A stretch of 10,372 nucleotides of DNA from the NCBI GenBank assembly GCA_947258735.1, contig CAMYJJ010000091.1:1-10372 (forward strand), given 5' to 3'. Positions 7,835 through 10,372 of this stretch are shown piece by piece. The notes under the pieces are model-generated. The model was not told where the DNA came from. It saw nothing but the letters and a program-made list of their open reading frames with translations, and did not search any database. The position numbers were made by a program, and so were the translations under genes. Position 1 is the stretch's first letter. Every line of letters starts with the position of its first letter. The stretch is from Thermodesulfovibrionia bacterium (GTDB lineage Bacteria > Nitrospirota > Thermodesulfovibrionia > UBA6902).

Positions 7835-8043
7835 CGGTGCTTCCTTTCCTTATTTGAATTCTTTTTCCTGAAAAAATTTATAAAATGGATGCTTGTGTTG
7901 ATAAGAATTTCCTGGTATCCCTTGTTGTATCCATATGCATATTTTTCATAGGCTTCCAGGTCTCCTGTCCAATATGTGATGCGTCTGATTCTTGCGGGCC
8001 ACTCACAGTTTATCCCTCTGAACTTTATGATAATGAAGCCCAT
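7729..8043 (-). CDS. Possible small antisense gene or gene remnant, unknown function
   Basis: A minus-strand frame from ATG 8043 would encode 104 residues. Its first part, in the gap between the second GT2 gene and the YIDP gene, reads like real protein: WPARIRRITYWTGDLEAY, then YAYGYNKGYQEILINTSIHF, rich in Tyr and Trp with ordinary codons. The frame is also open upstream of the ATG (LEVDT), and GGAAG lies about 8 bases before it. The last 35 codons overlap the end of the GT2 gene, and only the part beyond 7834 looks protein-like, so it may be a remnant. I do not recognise a family. The rest of this gap (about 8044-8156) is very AT-rich and shows nothing I can name. Confidence 0.25.
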   Translation of the reverse strand: MGFIIIKFRGINCEWPARIRRITYWTGDLEAYEKYAYGYNKGYQEILINTSIHFINFFRKKNSNKERKHRHFCLNIFLYTRNMSLILFVMCRADITLDSPNVLG

Positions 8044-8158
8044 TGTATCAACTTCCAGTGAACAAAAACTATTACATACAGTCTGTTCTATAGAATTATT
8101 AATATTAATTATGATAAACTTATAGCTGATCTACGATAAGAAATAATTTGAACTAAAT

Positions 8159-8164
8159 GAGGTG
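8159..8164 (+). promoter_or_regulatory. Shine-Dalgarno site that decides the YIDP protein start
   Basis: GAGGTG matches the anti-Shine-Dalgarno sequence at six positions and lies 7 bases before ATG 8172. It overlaps the earlier ATG at 8157, which has no site of its own, so 8172 is the better start. Confidence 0.7.
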
Positions 8165-8171
8165 TATTACT

Positions 8172-8396
8172 ATGTTTTATAAATATATACTGCTTTTAAG
8201 TTTTTTTCTATATTTCCTCTATATTCCTTCGGCATTCGCATACATTGATCCGAATACAGGGGGGTTCTTCTTCCAGACCGTGGCTCCTTTTGTTTATGGG
8301 ATATTAGGGGTAATTGTTGTTTTCTGGAAACGGATAGTAGGCTTTTTTAAAGGTCTGTTTGGAAGAAATAAAGATCAAAATTACCCTGAAAAGTGA
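8172..8396 (+). CDS. Small exported or membrane protein with YIDP motif, next to the carbamoyltransferase gene
   Basis: Starting at 8172 gives 74 residues; the frame is open from ATG 8157 (79 residues), but the Shine-Dalgarno favours the later start. Residues 1-23 form a Sec-type signal peptide (MFYKYILLLSFFLYFLYIPS, then AFA) with a likely cut before YIDPNTGG. A second hydrophobic segment spans about 37-57 (VAPFVYGILGVIVVF), followed by a basic tail, KRIVGFFKGLFGRNK. As recalled, short proteins with a mature N-terminus like YIDPGTGS and one membrane helix recur beside NodU-type carbamoyltransferase genes in polysaccharide loci; I know no assigned function. The mature protein would expose YIDP outside the membrane and keep a positive tail inside. 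A role with the carbamoyltransferase or in glycan export is only suggested by position. Confidence 0.75.
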   Translation: MFYKYILLLSFFLYFLYIPSAFAYIDPNTGGFFFQTVAPFVYGILGVIVVFWKRIVGFFKGLFGRNKDQNYPEK

Positions 8397-8471
8397 ATCA
8401 TCCACTGCACCACGATTACCTCATTTCGGGATACGTGGGCAAATATAACATGCCATAACCGTTCTAACTTA

Positions 8472-10289
8472 ATGAATATTTTAGGAATTTCGGCATTTTA
8501 CCATGACAGTGCTGCCTGTCTAGTTCAAGATGGCAAAATAATATCCGCTGCACAGGAAGAGCGGTTTACAAGAAAGAAGCACGACTCGGCCTTTCCTGTG
8601 AACGCCGTAAAGTTTTGCCTGCAGGACAGTAACCTGTCCGTTAATGATCTGGACTATGTATCCTATTATGACAAACCGTTTTTAACGTTTGAGCGAATTC
8701 TCGAGACGTACCTGTCATATGCTCCTGTCGGGATCAAGTCTTTTATCAAGGCGCTACCTCTATGGATCAAGAAAAAGATCTGGATGAAAGAGGTCATCAA
8801 AAAAGAGCTAGGGTATAATGGGCAGATAGTCTTTCCCGAGCATCATGAATCTCATGCTGCATCAGCTTTTTTCCCGTCTCCTTTTCAGGAAGCCGCGTTT
8901 GTAACGATGGATGGAGTTGGTGAATGGACAACTGCAAGTTATGGTATTGGAAAAGATAACAACATCGATATTCTGGCTGAGATAAAGTTCCCGGACTCAA
9001 TAGGATTGCTTTATTCAGCATTTACTTACTATACGGGCTTTAAGGTCAACTCCGGAGAGTACAAGGTTATGGGTCTTGCACCTTATGGAAAGCCTGTTTA
9101 TAAAGATTTGATTCTGAAAGAACTTATAGACCTGAAAGAGGATGGTTCTTTCAAAATGAACATGGATTATTTCGACTACTGTCACGGGTTGACTATGACA
9201 AACAAAAAGTTTAATAAGCTCATGGGGGGACCGCCAAGGAAGCCGGAATCACAGCTGACTCAGAGAGAGATGGATCTTGCACGTTCTGTTCAGGATGTAA
9301 CGGAAGAAGCTGTGCTCAGAATATGCAGACATATACGTGAGGAAACAGGACAGAAATATCTCTGCCTTGCAGGCGGCGTTGCCCTTAACTGTGTCGCAAA
9401 CGGCAAACTTCTTCGTGAAGGCGTGTTTGAAGACATATGGATACAGCCTGCCGCCGGAGATGCAGGCGCGGCACTGGGTGCGGCTACTTTTGTATGGTAC
9501 AAGTACCTCCAAAATGAAAGAAGCGCTAATAACGAAGATGACGTTCAGCAGGGCTCCTATCTTGGTCCGAGGTTTGAAAACGGTCAGATTAAAGAATACC
9601 TGGAAAAGAACGCCATCCCTTATGCCGAACTGAGCAGTGATGAAGTGCCCGAGAAAATTGCAGACCTGATTGCCGATGAAAAGGTTATAGGCTGGTTCCA
9701 GGGAAGAATGGAGTTCGGCCCCAGGGCCCTCGGAGGCAGATCCGTTATCGGAGACGCCAGGTCTTCCAAGATGCAGGAGACCATGAACCTCAAAATAAAA
9801 TTCAGAGAAAGCTTTCGGCCCTTTGCACCGTCAGTGGTCAGAGAAAGAGTATCAGATTTATTTGATATAGACGGGAGCAGTCCTTATATGCTTCTCGTAG
9901 CTCCTGTTAAAGAAGAAATCCGGAGAAAGATGACAGAAGAAGAGGAGGGCCTTTTTGGAATCGACAAACTGCACATCATACGATCGAGTCTCCCCGCGAT
10001 TACTCACGTAGACTATTCCGCCAGAATTCAGACCGTTGATGGCAAACACAATCCAATGTATTACAAAATGATAAAAAAACTTGATGAAAAGCATGGCTGT
10101 CCTGTTATTATTAATACCTCTTTTAATGTACGAGGTGAACCAATAGTATGCACTCCTGAAGATGCATTCAGGTGCTTCATGAGAACAAATATGGATTATC
10201 TGATAATGGAAAATATTCTTCTCGATAAAAAAGATCAGAATGCCCTGGAAGGTGATGTTGACTGGCAAAAAGAGTTTGAATTAGATTAA
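8472..10289 (+). CDS. O-carbamoyltransferase, NodU/CmcH/TobZ family
   Basis: This 605-residue protein has the two-domain layout of the family. The N-terminal Kae1/TsaD-like domain contains GISAFYHDSAACLV (5-18), EERFTRKKHDSAFP (29-42), the metal-binding EHHESHAASAFF (123-134), MDGVGEWTT (146-154), GEYKVMGLAPYG (195-206), LAGGVALNCVANGKL (299-313) and PAAGDAGAALGAA (326-338). The C-terminal domain contains GWFQGRMEFGPRALGGRS (407-424) and INTSFNVRGEPIVCTPEDA (547-565). In TobZ-type enzymes the C-terminal part makes carbamoyl-adenylate from carbamoyl phosphate and ATP, and the Kae1-like part passes the carbamoyl group to a hydroxyl. In this setting the acceptor is probably a sugar of the surface glycan, possibly the 6-deoxy sugar made upstream. 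Length and motifs are complete. The Shine-Dalgarno is poor. It lies 75 bases after the YIDP gene and is the last gene of the window. Confidence 0.93.
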   Translation: MNILGISAFYHDSAACLVQDGKIISAAQEERFTRKKHDSAFPVNAVKFCLQDSNLSVNDLDYVSYYDKPFLTFERILETYLSYAPVGIKSFIKALPLWIKKKIWMKEVIKKELGYNGQIVFPEHHESHAASAFFPSPFQEAAFVTMDGVGEWTTASYGIGKDNNIDILAEIKFPDSIGLLYSAFTYYTGFKVNSGEYKVMGLAPYGKPVYKDLILKELIDLKEDGSFKMNMDYFDYCHGLTMTNKKFNKLMGGPPRKPESQLTQREMDLARSVQDVTEEAVLRICRHIREETGQKYLCLAGGVALNCVANGKLLREGVFEDIWIQPAAGDAGAALGAATFVWYKYLQNERSANNEDDVQQGSYLGPRFENGQIKEYLEKNAIPYAELSSDEVPEKIADLIADEKVIGWFQGRMEFGPRALGGRSVIGDARSSKMQETMNLKIKFRESFRPFAPSVVRERVSDLFDIDGSSPYMLLVAPVKEEIRRKMTEEEEGLFGIDKLHIIRSSLPAITHVDYSARIQTVDGKHNPMYYKMIKKLDEKHGCPVIINTSFNVRGEPIVCTPEDAFRCFMRTNMDYLIMENILLDKKDQNALEGDVDWQKEFELD

Positions 10290-10297
10290 ATAATTTA

Positions 10298-10370
10298 GAC
10301 AGGATTAACGGGATAAAACATTTAAGAAAGACTTTGATTTGGACATGATAACAGGATGAGCATGATTTAC
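10298..10370 (+). repeat. Degenerate 9-bp periodic repeat (ACAGGATTA type)
   Basis: Just after the carbamoyltransferase stop, ACAGGATTA and ACGGGATAA stand side by side (10299-10317). After about 25 unrelated bases, GACATGATAACAGGATGAGC and ATGATTTAC follow (10342-10370), with GAT recurring every 8-9 bases. This resembles the intergenic ACAGGATTA/ACAGGATTT/ACAGGATGA arrays found after genes in several environmental bacteria. The array may continue past the window edge. Its function is unknown. Confidence 0.5.
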
Positions 10371-10372
10371 TT

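Noticed and set aside
8410..8438. CCACG...CGTGG inverted repeat between the YIDP and carbamoyltransferase genes as a terminator
   Set aside because: The stem is only 5 bp, the loop is about 19 bases and no T run follows.
9249..10268. Antisense and alternative frames inside the carbamoyltransferase gene (9249-9512, 9337-9633, 9858-10268)
   Set aside because: They are fully contained in a complete, motif-rich gene and have no protein-like features.

Overview
The window (10,372 bases, about 40-45% G+C by eye) is part of a surface-polysaccharide (O-antigen, capsule or exopolysaccharide) locus. It looks bacterial: Shine-Dalgarno sites, one sigma-70-like promoter and a Sec-type signal peptide are visible. 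No gene fixes the phylum. The gene set, and a degenerate 9-bp ACAGGATTA-type repeat at the right end, suit anaerobic environmental groups such as Desulfobacterota, Nitrospirota or Planctomycetota, but that is a loose inference.

Layout. On the minus strand at the left edge (1-1012) is the N-terminal 337 residues of a multi-spanning membrane protein of GT87/DUF2029 type. It runs off the window and has its own promoter. All other confident genes are on the plus strand. In order they are a class I SAM methyltransferase (1182-1865), a long-form GDP-L-fucose synthase-like reductase (1993-3051), GDP-mannose 4,6-dehydratase (3123-4271) and a second, standard-length GDP-L-fucose synthase (4355-5293). 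A broken DegT-family PLP enzyme follows (5301-6381), then two GT2 glycosyltransferases (6391-7083 and 7118-7834) and a gap of about 340 bp. Last come a small exported 'YIDP' membrane protein (8172-8396) and a NodU/CmcH/TobZ-type O-carbamoyltransferase (8472-10289).

How the genes fit together. GDP-mannose 4,6-dehydratase makes GDP-4-keto-6-deoxy-D-mannose, and one or both flanking reductases turn it into GDP-L-fucose or a close relative. The glycosyltransferases would build the glycan or its lipid-linked precursor. The methyltransferase and carbamoyltransferase are candidates for decorating it. The DegT-like enzyme has histidine where aminotransferases carry the PLP-binding lysine, plus a Cys-rich loop. 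Both features point to a sugar 3-dehydratase of the ColD/RfbH (E1) kind, which would make a 3,6-dideoxy sugar from the same intermediate. That gene carries an N-terminal deletion and a frameshift near its end, so the 3-deoxy branch appears lost in this genome unless another copy exists.

The most interesting points are the decayed His-type PLP dehydratase, the two differently built fucose-synthase paralogues around one dehydratase gene, the small YIDP protein beside the carbamoyltransferase, and the terminal 9-bp periodic repeat. I found no CRISPR array, tRNA, rRNA or insertion sequence.
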